NCBI GenBank assembly: GCA_028583685.1
Contig: JAMXIF010001178.1
Span: 186,001 to 250,000 of the forward strand
Length of the DNA: 64,000 nucleotides
Source: Petaurus breviceps papuanus
Taxonomy: Eukaryota > Chordata > Mammalia > Diprotodontia > Petauridae
Reading direction: 5' to 3'
Below, one piece after another: positions 1 through 10,066 of the stretch. The notes beneath the pieces were generated by a model that worked only from the letters and a program-made list of their open reading frames with translations, searched no databases and was not told the origin of the DNA. Position 1 is the first letter of the stretch; every line of letters begins with the position of its first letter. Both the position numbers and the translations under genes were made by a program.

Positions 1-64
1 TTTGAACTCAGGTCCTCCTAACTCCAGGGCTGGTGCTCTATTCACAGAGACACCTAGCAGCCCC
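1..64 (-). mobile_element. tRNA-like marsupial SINE, head fragment cut by the window edge
   Basis: Reverse complement shows the SINE head: GGGGCTGCTAGGTG followed by the box-B-like GAGTTCAAA. Same family as the full copies at 7594 and 44368. Confidence 0.8.
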
Positions 65-414
65 TTGTTTTGTTTTCAAACATGGCAATGTGTCCTGCTA
101 TCCCTGGAAATGCTAACTTGTGATCTGATATCATGGAAATGTGCCTAACTTATCTCCATAGGTTCAGGACACCCTTCTTTTTTTTTTTAACTCTTAAAAA
201 TTCTTGTCGTTTTTTAAAATTTTTGTATGAATACATTAACATAAATAAACAGATAATATTATTGCATTTATTTAGAACATAGCCCATCTATTCATGGCCA
301 GTGGAGCAAATGTAAGAAGGTATATTTTTTTGTGACCAGGAAGTTTTTTTTTTCTCATTTCATGAAGCTAACAAAGTCAATAGCATTTATTGTGTAAGCA
401 TCTCTTTTTTTCCC

Positions 415-585
415 CACTTAATAGTATTTTATTTTTTTTCAATTACATGTAAAGATAGATTTCAACATCTTTTTAAGATTTTCAGTTCCAAATTTTTCTC
501 CTTCCTTCCACTTCCCTCTTCCCAAGACAGCAAGCAATCTGATACAGGTTATATATGTATAATAATGTTAAACATATTCAGGACA
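415..585 (-). mobile_element. L1 3' end fragment
   Basis: Pattern of the marsupial L1 3' UTR read backwards: a run of T, then 'CCAAATTTTTCTCCTTCCTT', 'CCCAAGACAGCAAGCAATCT' and a tail like those at 13885 and 29880. Confidence 0.6.
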
Positions 586-1194
586 TCCTTCTTAATGTCT
601 GTCTGCATATCTCTTATGCCATCTTGTCTTTTATGCATTTAAAAAAGACAAGTTGGACACTTGGGTTTTCTTGTAACTTTTTTTTAATTTTATAAAGTTC
701 AGCAAAAATCAACCAGCACATTTGCAGTGTATGTGGCAAATGCAACATTTCATGTCCCTAATTCTTTAAAAAAAAAAGGGAGGGAGGTGTATTTTTTCAT
801 CTCTCTTCCCTCATTATTATTAACCTTTCCAGCTTCACATTAGGAGCCAGGGACCTTCTCCTTCCCTGACCTGACCTGCCAATGGGTGACAGGAAGACAA
901 ACCAGCAACACCTGCTGCCCTTGAAGGGTGCCCTCATTGTTGTTCCATTGCCCAGTTCTCACCAAGTGCAGGATGCCCCCTGTCAGCCAGATGCTGACCC
1001 CTTATGCTGAAGATATCTAAGAGTCCCATTCCATTCTAACACTTGAACCCACTTTCCTCTTGATAGAGGATCATCTGCCCTGCCATTACTTCCTAAGATC
1101 CTTTGAACCCTGCTTGGCAACTGGCCTAGAGTATAAGTACTGACTGGCCTTTACAACTATAATGAACTGAACATAAACACGAACCCTCCTTTAG
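586..1194. other. no gene or named repeat seen
   Basis: AT-rich sequence with short T and A runs near 680 and 765 and a short CT-rich stretch. No open frame of note and no repeat that I can name. Confidence 0.5.
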
Positions 1195-1440
1195 GTGTAG
1201 TATCCACCAATTAGAATAGAAAAATGCTATCCACCTCCAGAGAGAGAACTGATGAACTGAGTGTAGACCGAAGCACATTTTTTCCACTTAAATTTTATTG
1301 CTTTTTTTTTGGTGAAATGGAAATGTTTTGCGTGCACATGGACAATTAATATATCATTTTTGCTTGCCTTCTCAATGGGTAGAGGAGGGGCTGGAAGGAG
1401 GGAGAGAATTTGAAATTCAAAACTTAAAAAAATAAATGTT
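1195..1440 (+). mobile_element. L1 3' UTR fragment
   Basis: Contains 'CCACCTCCAGAGAGAGAACT' followed by the T-rich block and 'GGAGGGAGAGAATTTGAA', ending in an A-rich tail. These are the same landmarks, in the other orientation, as the 3' ends at 14605 and 30060. Confidence 0.7.
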
Positions 1441-1494
1441 TAAACTAAAGTTTAATTATTTTAAAAATAAATAAAAACAAAAACAACAATAAAA

Positions 1495-1597
1495 ACTCCT
1501 TAAGAGCAGACAATGTCTTGATTTTCTGTTTTTGTTCCCAGTGCTTAGTACAGTGTTTGACGCATAGTTAGAGCTTAATAAATGCTTTTCCATTTCA
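1495..1597 (+). mobile_element. L2 LINE 3' end
   Basis: Shows the L2 tail landmarks 'AGAGCAGACAATGTCTTG', 'CCCAGTGCTTAGTACAGTG' and 'AGCTTAATAAATGCTTTT'. Confidence 0.75.
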
Positions 1598-1609
1598 CAA
1601 CATTCCATT

Positions 1610-2155
1610 TCATTTTATTTTTCTCTCTTTACATTGTTGAGGTCATTGTATATATTATTTCCCTGGTTCTGTTTCATTCTATCAGTTCAGATACATTTTC
1701 CCACAGTTATCTGAATTCCTCATATTCCTCTTTTCTTTGGTAAAATATTTTTCCATTACATTCATATCACACAATTTATTTAGCCATCCCCCAATTGATG
1801 ACCATCTACTTTGTTCTTTGCTGCCATTAAAAGTGGTGCAATGAACATGTTGGTATATATGGGATCTTTTTTTATGTCTTTGACCTCCTTGGGATATATA
1901 CCCAGCAGCTGAGATTTCTGGGTGGAAGGGTACAGACAGGTGGTTCACTTTTTTTTTTTTTTGCAGAGTTCCAAATTGTTTTCCAGAATGAATGGACCAA
2001 TTCCCAGTTCCCACAACAGCGGGTCAGCATATCTGTCTTCTCACATCCTCTGCAACACTGACTCTTTCCAACTTTTCCAAATTTTTTTTGATAGTCATAG
2101 TGTAAAGATCCTTGGGCCTTCAACATGCAAGCCAGGAATCCCAGCAGAATAGGGA
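1610..2155 (-). mobile_element. L1 ORF2 C-terminal fragment
   Basis: The minus strand encodes pieces of the L1 ORF2 C-terminus across two frames, for example CCGNWELVHSFWKTIWNSAK and later WLNKLCDMNVMEKYF, so it is a decayed copy with a frame change. 'CCCCCAATTGATGACCATCT' and 'CCATTACATTCATATCAC' are standard L1 landmarks. Confidence 0.85.
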
Positions 2156-2159
2156 GAAG

Positions 2160-2718
2160 AGTTCCCTTATCCGTGGTATTGACATTGTTTTTCAAATACA
2201 ATAGCATTAAAATATTTCCAAGACACCAGTAGTAAACTAGTGGAACCAACTAATCATTTTGTCAAATTGCAACACTCCTTCCTGCCTGATAGAGAAGACC
2301 CAATTGTATATTGCAGAAAAGGAATGAGTTGCAGAAATGTAGGTGCATTTGCATATTCCATCACTATCATGGAAAATATGTCATGATATTTAAATTGTGG
2401 TCCGTAAAGACACTTTGAAATTAATAGCTGAAACACTTTTATAACAACATAATCATCTGTATAGAAAGTCCATCTGTGCTCTGTGGAACATGACTGACTT
2501 TTATCTTTAGCAAGGGATACTTACCGTACAATGCTGAGCTGTCCACACATTCTTTTATGGCCAAGAGAATGCTTTTGTGAGATTGCTGATGGGGTTGGGG
2601 CTCTGTCTATGGTCGAGGGGTAAGAGTTGATCTGTGGTCAGATTGGAAGGTGAATCAGTAAGTGATCAGAGTTTGAGGAGATCCTAGCCATACAAGGGAC
2701 TAGTTTGGAGACTTTTGT
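2160..2718. other. no gene or named repeat seen
   Basis: Unique-looking sequence of mixed composition. Open frames are short and without recognisable content. Confidence 0.5.
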
Positions 2719-3132
2719 CTATGTTGCCTCTATTTCTAGTCTACCTCTAGTCTTGTGTCTCAGAGATGATGCCATTCCCCTGAAGTGTTTTTCCTTGGCT
2801 TGGTTTGGGCAAGGACTATAGGTAGCATGCAGGCAAGGGACTACATATGTGGTGTGGGAGAAATCTGTGATTAGTTGCCATGGAACTAAGGCCCCAACAA
2901 ACACTGAGTCATCTATGGGGCTCATAGACCCGGCTTCCTTTCCTGCCACAAGCAAATAGAAGCTGGTGTTAGGGGAAACTCCCAGCACGTGATCCTTGTT
3001 TGAAAAAAGCGCTCCAGGAGATTGGTAGGGTGTGGCTTGGGCCCAACAGACTCTGAATTTATCAGGATATACCTTGTCAGTAATAGTATTTCCAACAAGC
3101 CTGCTGTGTGCGAAACTCAAAGGATCTATTGG
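2719..3132 (-). other. unrecognised open reading frame
   Basis: An uninterrupted minus-strand frame of about 137 codons closes at 2719. It includes VYPDKFRVCWAQATPYQSPG, SNKDHVLGVSPNTSFYLLVA and VPWQLITDFSHTTYVVPCLH. Codon and residue use look more coding-like than in the neighbouring frames, but no family is recognised, no upstream exon is apparent, and no clear TSD or poly-A was seen. It may be a remnant of an old gene copy or of a mobile element. Confidence 0.25.
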
Positions 3133-3279
3133 GTCACTTCAGAATGCCCCGGGTAAAGAAAAGCAGACTTCTAGGTTTTCACAAATTCCTTTGGAAGCTC
3201 TGTTCCTCCTGTGTGAACCTGAGGTCACCCATTCTTCATTCTGGTAGGATAAGGTAAGAGAGTCTGCGAATCAGACCAG

Positions 3280-3640
3280 CCCCACATTTGACTAGTCCTG
3301 TCTCTTTTCCTTCTTTGCTTTTATGCATATCATTCATCCTCTCCACTTAGAATGTCCCACCTCTTGGTTCTACCTCCCCACGTAATTCCACTTCCCTTGA
3401 TGCCCACCTCAGAATTCATCTCCCCATAGATTACTGCCTCCAATTGTCCATTCTCATCCCCTTCATTGACCAGCACTCTTAAGTAATTCATTCTGTACTG
3501 TTCTGCATTTACTGAAAAGTTGTGTTCCCAGACAGAGCTTTGCCTTCATACATATTTCATCAAGCTATCTAGGGCATAAACTCCTCCAAGGCTCAGGTCC
3601 TGTTTTCTTGTACTTTGTCTTCCCTTTTTGTGGGTTCTGC
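3280..3640 (+). mobile_element. old L2-like LINE fragment
   Basis: Pyrimidine-rich 'CCTCTCCACTTAGAATGTCC', 'CACCTCAGAATTCATCTCC' and 'CTCCTCCAAGGCTCAGGTCC' follow the order seen in L2 3' regions. Diverged. Confidence 0.45.
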
Positions 3641-3687
3641 AGGGCTATGCAGCTATCAGTGGGGCTCCTTTGAGAAGGTAACAGAAT

Positions 3688-3872
3688 CCTTGAGCTAGAG
3701 GTGGAAGGGGACCTCTAGTCCAGCCCCCTTATTTTACTGTTGAGGAAACACAAGCTGAGCAGATGAAGGGATTTGCCCAAGGCCACACAGGTAGTAGGTG
3801 ACAGAGCTGAGATTTGAACCTGGGCCTTCTGACTCCAGAGACACTTCTTTTCCTACTATATCCTGTTGCCTT
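3688..3872 (-). repeat. MIR/CORE-SINE relic
   Basis: 'TTTTACTGTTGAGGAAACAC' then 'GGCCACACAGGTAGTAGGTG' and 'GATTTGAACCTGGGCCTTC', the reversed MIR order. Confidence 0.75.
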
Positions 3873-3959
3873 CAGGGAAACAATGATTCAGGGTGCTGGA
3901 ATCTGGTCTGGGCCAGGCCAGGAGAGTGTTATTTATTACAAGAATTTTTAGGGCTCTTG

Positions 3960-4220
3960 TTAGTTGTTGGTTAGTCATTTCTCAGTCGTGTCTGACTCTT
4001 CATGACCCCTATTTGGGGTTCTCTTGGCAAATATGCTAGAGTGGTTTGCCATGTCTTTCTCCAGCTTATTTTACAAATGAGGAAACTGAGGCAAACAAGG
4101 TTAAGTGACTTACCCAGGGTCACACAGCTAACAAGTGTCTGAGGCCAGATTTGAACTCAGGATGATGAGTTCCTGATTCCAGGCCTGGAATTCTATCCAC
4201 TACACCACCTAGTCACTGCA
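3960..4220 (-). mobile_element. Mar1 CORE-SINE with Bov-B-like tail
   Basis: Read backwards, a tRNA-like head (GGAATCAGGAACTC near 4170), the CORE segment (GAGGAAACTGAGGC on the + strand) and an RTE/Bov-B-type tail (CAGTCGTGTCTGACTCTTCA at 3983). Nearly full length. Confidence 0.85.
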
Positions 4221-5480
4221 CAGATAAGCCAGCACAGGTTAGAGAGGGATAGGTACACTGCAGTTTATTTATCTACTCAAGAGTGAAACACCCCATCAGG
4301 AGGTGATAGACATGTGTGTCTCACAATTCCATAAGTGACATATATGTATACACACACACACTTAAATCTCTCCTGATCCAGAATTTGGATAAGTTCAGGA
4401 ATATTACATAAGTAGGCTTACAAATAATTTATGAATCTGTAGGATCTGTTGATCTGTTAAGGGCTTGTAGGCTGGTAAAGAAAAAATATACTTCACCCAT
4501 TACAAAGGCCATTAGCCCAGCTATTTACACCAGTCCAAAGAAAACTGCATCATCTTTATCAGTTAATTAATACTTGTTAAGCTCTTACTATGCACCTCAT
4601 TAGGTAGAATAAAGAGAAGTGGGTGAGTTTCTGGACCTATTCAAAGTCTTATGAGTTTTCTTTTTTAACTGTGGTAAAGTCTTTGGGGGAAAGGAAGTTC
4701 TGAAGGATATATTCAACACATTTATATGATAACAGCAAATATAGAACAAAATGGAGTCGGTCATGTTCTCCTAAAAATCTACTTGAAACACTGCATAGGC
4801 CCAAAAGATGGGATTGCAAAATGGCAGGAGGGGTCTGCTTGCACTGACCAGCAAGGTATATATACTCTTCTTGTCCCTGTCCTAGTCTTAGTTCTCAAGA
4901 GAGCAGTTTGAGGCTGAAGAGATGGCCAAGGCCAGTCCCAGACTGGATTTTGCAGTGCGGCGAGTGGCACATATTTACACACTTTCCTGGGAGCCTTGTA
5001 GATTCTTCATTGGCATCAAAATACAAAGCAGCATCTACTCTAGGACTGAGCTGAAATTGCACCAACTCCCAGAGCAAAGCACTTGATTCTGACTTAGAAA
5101 GTCCTTTGAAAGCAACATCTGTTTTGGAGAGAAGTGCAATGAACATAGCAGAACTCATGGGCAAGAATCAGTCAGTTCCTGATTTTGGGCTTTGCCATCC
5201 ACTGGCAGCCGCTGTTTAATCACTCTCTGCTTCTTTATTGCCCCCTGGTGTGACAGATTCAATTCTAGAAGCCTGAGCCAGCTATATATCAGATGTGAAA
5301 CCTGAGGTTCAGAAGACGGTCCTATGATACAATCCAAACTCCCTAACCCTATGGGGACTAAGGTAGAAAGGTCAAGTCCCTGGAGTGAAGGGGCTGTTGT
5401 CTTTTTTGTCTTTATTCCCATCCCCTAGACCACAACCTTCACATAATAAGGGCTTATAGATACTTGTTGAATGGAATTGA
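4221..5480. other. no gene or named repeat seen
   Basis: Mixed sequence. Several minus-strand frames of 70-90 codons between 4779 and 5421 are open but unrecognised and lack splice context. Confidence 0.45.
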
Positions 5481-5481
5481 T

Positions 5482-5618
5482 TTCCTGTGAAAGGACCCTG
5501 GGCTATGAGGCTGAAGACCTGGGTTATCATCCAAGCTCAGTAGCAAACTAGCTGTGACCTGCAGCAAATCACTGTCCCTTTCTAGACCTCAGTTTCTTTC
5601 TCTAAAATAGGAGAGTTG
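5482..5618 (+). repeat. MIR relic
   Basis: 'AAGACCTGGGTTATCATCC', 'TAGCTGTGACCTGCAGCAAA' and 'CCTCAGTTTCTTTCTCTAAA' follow MIR order. Confidence 0.65.
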
Positions 5619-5624
5619 GAATAT

Positions 5625-5858
5625 ACATTTGTTGTCCTTCAGTTGTGCTCAATTCTTCAAGACCCCATTTGGGGTCTTCTTGGCAGAGATACTGGAGTGA
5701 TTTGCCATTTCCTTCTCCAACTCATTTTACACATGAGGAAACTGAGGCAAACGGGGTTAAATGACTTGCCCAGGGTCACCCAGCTAGTAAGTGTCTGAGT
5801 TCACATTTGAATTCAGGTCTTCCTGACTCCAGGCCCAGTTTGCCACCTAGCCACCAGG
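5625..5858 (-). mobile_element. Mar1 CORE-SINE with Bov-B-like tail
   Basis: Tail landmark 'AAGACCCCATTTGGGGTCTT', CORE 'GAGGAAACTGAGGCAAACGG' and head 'TTCCTGACTCCAGGCCCAG', reversed. Confidence 0.85.
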
Positions 5859-7593
5859 AATATAAATTAAAGGAATTAAATGGAAGGTGAACTCTGAGTG
5901 ATTGAAAGACCGATGAAGTTCTAGGAAAATTACTAAAGAAACCTTTCTCTACCCTCATGGCAAACAGGTGCATAAAATAAAATATATAGTATTACAAAGG
6001 GAATCAATGATATTGAAATACAATTCTTTAAATCCAGTGTTTAGTACTGGGTACTTAGTAGGCACTTGATAAATGTTTATTTATTGATTGAAAGATTTAA
6101 AAACCCAAATTCAAAATCCCCTGAGCTCTGGAGGTGGGGGGGAAGGAGAAGTAAGGGAAATGAATCTCAAGTTTGGAACCCCAGGACTAAATGATCTCTG
6201 AGATCGCTTCCAGCTTTAACAATCACCTGATGGAGAGAGGATTTGAATCCAGAATCCCTGACTTCAAAGCTAGCAAAAGGAGGTTCTAGCACAAGCAGCC
6301 AGGGAAGATTACATGCATGGCATGACTATACCTTAGGTTGTATTTACATGATTAAAAAAAATCAAAACCTGTTATTTGCTGCCCTGTATTACTGAATTCA
6401 ACCTTTGTTGCAATTATTGTTGTACTGCATTATTTCAGACTATTTGGTGTACATAGACAGCATCTGTCTCTCTCTGAATGGCAAAGATTTTGATAGAAAA
6501 GGCTGTGATTATCTGTTCTTTCAGAATATCTTCTGTGTTTAGATACATAGACAGAGCTTTACATCCTTGGCGTTAGGCTGAGGCTTTTCAAATGAGAGAG
6601 GGGCACAGTTATAGAAGATCAGTGATGAGTATCTCATCTCAACTCTCTAGGTATGTGGGCCTAGCCAGAGACAAGAGGAAGGAAAACTGGAAAGAAGGCA
6701 TAAAAGAAAATAGAAATTTATCATTTCAGTGCTTAGCATATAAGAAGCCAGGACTTTATTCTGAGCTGGCCACCCCTCAATTCTTGTCCTTTCAGCTTCA
6801 GAGCTGTTAATCTTGCCTTTGTGGTGGGAGCCTGGCTGTGGGCGGAGGCCATATTATTACTTGACACAAAAGCCCCTTTGCTGAATGGGCAGAATTGGGA
6901 AAAGAGAGAAAAAAATGTGGAAACAGTGCTAGAAAGAGGGTCTGAGTAATTACAGGATATCTTTACCGCTAGCCCAGCAGAAGAGAAACCAGGATAAAAT
7001 TTGATATCTTTAAACCCTGTGGATGAGGAGCAGGGTCCTTAAGAGGGTGCAGTGAGTGTGGACTGTGCTACTGCTGAGCTGAAGTGCTGGCTACAGGCTA
7101 TTAAGTAATATACCCCTACCCCAGCCTCAAGATAAGAATTCAAATGCCACTTGAATTGGCTCATCACTGAGGTTTTTTCCAACTCTATCACTATGGTCCT
7201 CTGAATACTTGAGTATAATTGAATTGTGGGAGAGTTATCTGCACAGGCAATCTGACCGTGGGCAAGGACTTCATCTCTTAGAACCTCAGTTTTTTCTTTT
7301 AATTTATTATATTTCATTGAACAAGCCTTTATTTTCTCTTTCCCATCTTACCCTCCCTGAATTGAGAAGATGGGGAATTCCTTCTAACAATGCAAATTCA
7401 AGCAAAGCAAATTCCCCCATTTGCCATGTCCAAACATGTAAGCTTCATTCTACATCTTGAATCCATTACCTACCTCTGGGGTGGGGAACAGGGCTTCATC
7501 ATCAGTCTTCTGGTCACCATGTTGATTGAGTTCCTAATCCTTTCAAATTTGTTTTTTTTTTTTTTAAAGCAAAAAAAAAAAAATAGTACTTTA
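5859..7593. other. no gene seen; short hAT and L2 scraps only
   Basis: An hAT-like scrap lies at about 5975-6030 (TATTACAAAGGGAATCAATG) and an L2 tail scrap at about 6030-6090 (GATAAATGTTTATTTATTG). The rest is unplaced. Short A and T runs occur near 7555-7583. Confidence 0.45.
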
Positions 7594-7748
7594 GGGGCTG
7601 CTAGGTGGCACAGTGAATAGAACACCGGCCCTGGAGTCAGGAGGACCTGAGTTCAAATCCGGCCTCAGACACTTGACACACTTACTAGCCGTGTGGCTTT
7701 GGGCAAGTCACTTAACCCCAATTGCCTTCCAAAAAGAAAAAAAAAGCA
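7594..7748 (+). mobile_element. tRNA-like marsupial SINE, full length
   Basis: Head 'GGGGCTGCTAGGTGGCACAG', box-B-like 'GAGTTCAAATCCGGCC', 'CACTTAACCCCAATTGCC' and an A-rich tail. Confidence 0.92.
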
Positions 7749-7754
7749 AAATAG

Positions 7755-8120
7755 AAACAAAGTTTTTTTTTAGAATATTGTTAATGCATAGATTGTTCTC
7801 CTGGTTCTCCTCTCCTCCCTCTATCATCAGTTCACACGGGTCGTTTCAGGTTTCATCATTTCTTATGGCTCAATGATATTCTATGACATTCATAAACCAT
7901 AATTTGTTCAGGCATTCTCTAATTGATGCCCCACTTTAGTTTCCTTTTTGCCACTATAAAAAAGAGCTGCTATAGATATTTTTTGGTACCATCAGGTTCC
8001 CTTTCTCTTTTTTTTCATCTCTTTGGAATCCTCGGAGTGGAATTGTTGAGTCAAAGGCCATGAACAATTTAGTAGCTTTGGGTGCATAGTTCCAGATTGC
8101 TTTCTGGAATGCTGGATACC
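7755..8120 (-). mobile_element. L1 3' region fragment
   Basis: 'TCTAATTGATGCCCCACTTT', 'GCCACTATAAAAAAGAGCTG' and 'ATTCATAAACCATAATTTG' are L1 ORF2-end landmarks read backwards. Confidence 0.8.
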
Positions 8121-9180
8121 TCAGTTTCCTAATATGATAGTCTATTTACATTACCTACCTCATGGGTTTGTTTTGGGGAAAGTATTTTGTAATCATGAAG
8201 CCCCAGGTGAGTTGTTATCATATTATTACTAGGGGATGAAAATTCCTGGAAATTGAAAGTTAAGATTAAATGACCTAAATGACTCTCAACTCTTATCTTT
8301 TCTGAAGAAGAGAGCCTAGTCATTCCTCTTTTTATTGGGATGGAGGGAGGTCCCAATGCACACAGCTGCTGCCCTCTCTGGACATAAGGTAGAGTCATCC
8401 CCAGGACACAGGCAATATTGGAATGTCTAGGGACTCTCGGGCTCCTGTGATTCCCTCTCCCAGGAAAGGACCCACTTGAGAAGTGTGTTCTCTTTCATTG
8501 CCTCCTGTCGTCCTGCTCTCCCTCCCACTTTCTTCCTCCTTGGCCTTCCTTCCTTTCCCCCCTCCCCCACCCGGATAAAGGAGTCTGTATGGCATAATAG
8601 ACGGAATGGTAGAATCAGGAATACCTGTGTTTAATGAAAAGCTCTTTGTAAGACTTAAATGCTATATAAATGTGAGTTATTTATTATTATTAATCATAAA
8701 CTATGTGCTCCAGATAGGTTTTATTTGTTCTGTCTCTGTAAATTGGAGCTGTCAAGAAAGCTGGACTGCCCAGCAAGTGACAGGGTCAGTCCTTTGATTT
8801 TGGAAGACACTGTGCTCCAATGCCCATGCACTAGGTAGGGTCAGGAGACAGCTGAAATAGCGTCTTCAAAACCATACTCACGGCCTGCCTCCCTCCATCG
8901 ATATCAAAGTTCTGTGGGGGGAGGGCCTCCTCCGGAAAAGCGTTGGCAGCTGCCCAGGGAGACCGCTGGAACCCTAGAGGGCTGTGTCCCCAGGCATGCT
9001 GACCCATGCATTGTGTGCTAGGGTTAGAAAATGCCCTATGACAAGCAAGCAATGCAAGCCTAGGGCTACAGCGGTACAGACATGGTTTGAGTTCTCAGAA
9101 TTTTTCCTTCTAAGTGACTAGGAGCTTTTCAGCTCTAAATATGTGGGGATAAGATGATCTCCACCTAGAAAGAGACTTGA
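8121..9180. other. no gene seen; one MIR scrap
   Basis: A MIR scrap lies at about 8586-8695 (GCTATATAAATGTGAGTTAT). The rest is unplaced; a short GC-richer patch near 8885-9000 contains no exon that I can support. Confidence 0.45.
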
Positions 9181-9184
9181 CACT

Positions 9185-9705
9185 ATAGAAGTCAAAGAGA
9201 TTCTCCTCTCAATACCCACTCACCTTGAGCCCCTTCCAAAGGGAAGTCTCTGGGCCTTGGCCCAGACTGTCCTCCATTTCTGAAATGCGCTTTCTCCTCC
9301 CCTCTGACTCCTAGAAGCTCTGGCTTCTTTCAAGGCTCATCTTATTTGCCTCCTTTTGTAGGAAACCTGTTAGGGTCCTGTAAGAGTTAGAGCTCTTTTC
9401 CTCTTTCTCATAAGATGGGGAGCTGGAAGGGACCTTAGGAGCCATCTGTTCCAGTCCCCTCATTTTGAGTAGTTAAATGACTTGCTTAGGGCCTAAGAAG
9501 CATTCAAGACCGGATTTGAACCCAAATCATCAGATTCTAGAGACTATTCCACACAACCTGGCTGCCTCTCAATACAATATAGTCTCCTTTAGGGAAGGGG
9601 AGATTTTTAGTTTTGTCTTTGTATCCCCAGCAGGTCATAGAGGGGCTTGCACATAGTAGGTGCTTTAAAAATATTTGTTGGATTGGATTGGAGACATGGA
9701 AAACA
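9185..9705 (+). mobile_element. L2 3' end interrupted by a MIR
   Basis: L2-like start (CCTTTCAAGGCTCATC style, near 9330) and tail ('GTATCCCCAGCAGGTCATAG', 'GCACATAGTAGGTGCTTTAA') flank a reversed MIR at about 9405-9568. Confidence 0.6.
9405..9568 (-). repeat. MIR relic inside L2
   Basis: 'GGAGCTGGAAGGGACCTTAG', 'CCCCTCATTTTGAGTAGTTA' and 'CGGATTTGAACCCAAATCAT' follow reversed MIR order. Confidence 0.6.
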
Positions 9706-9792
9706 TGACCTCAGGAAAGGATGGCTGAGTTCAGGTCACTATGGGACTAAAGGGCTCAGTCAGGCAATCAAGAGAGACCACTAGAGTCTTAA

Positions 9793-10062
9793 TGTACTAA
9801 ATACCCTTAATGCACCAAGTTAATGTGCCCATCAAAGCCTCTAATTTATTACTGGGGAGTAACAGACACTAGAAAGAATAATGCACTATTCTTCCAATAC
9901 AGAGAGGCTATTCCTGACCCACCTTGGTCCAGGAGTGGGCATGAGCTACACGAGTCCACATATACTCTCACCAGATACATATTTATGATACTTGGCACTG
10001 GTTTGGGACTGGTCTGTGTTTGGGCAGCAGCAGAAGAAGGTCCATGAGCTCTGCATTGTGCA
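9793..10062. repeat. TTAA-flanked unclassified insert
   Basis: TTAA sits at 9789-9792 and again at 10063-10066. The enclosed 270 bp begins TG and ends CA, and its ends are partly inverted (TTAATGTAC against GTGCATTAA). It could be a small LTR fossil or a short inverted-end transposon; the family is not known to me. Confidence 0.3.
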
Positions 10063-10066
10063 TTAA

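Noticed and set aside
1872-2249. 125-codon minus-strand frame as a gene
   Set aside because: It carries L1 ORF2 C-terminal text and is a decayed LINE.
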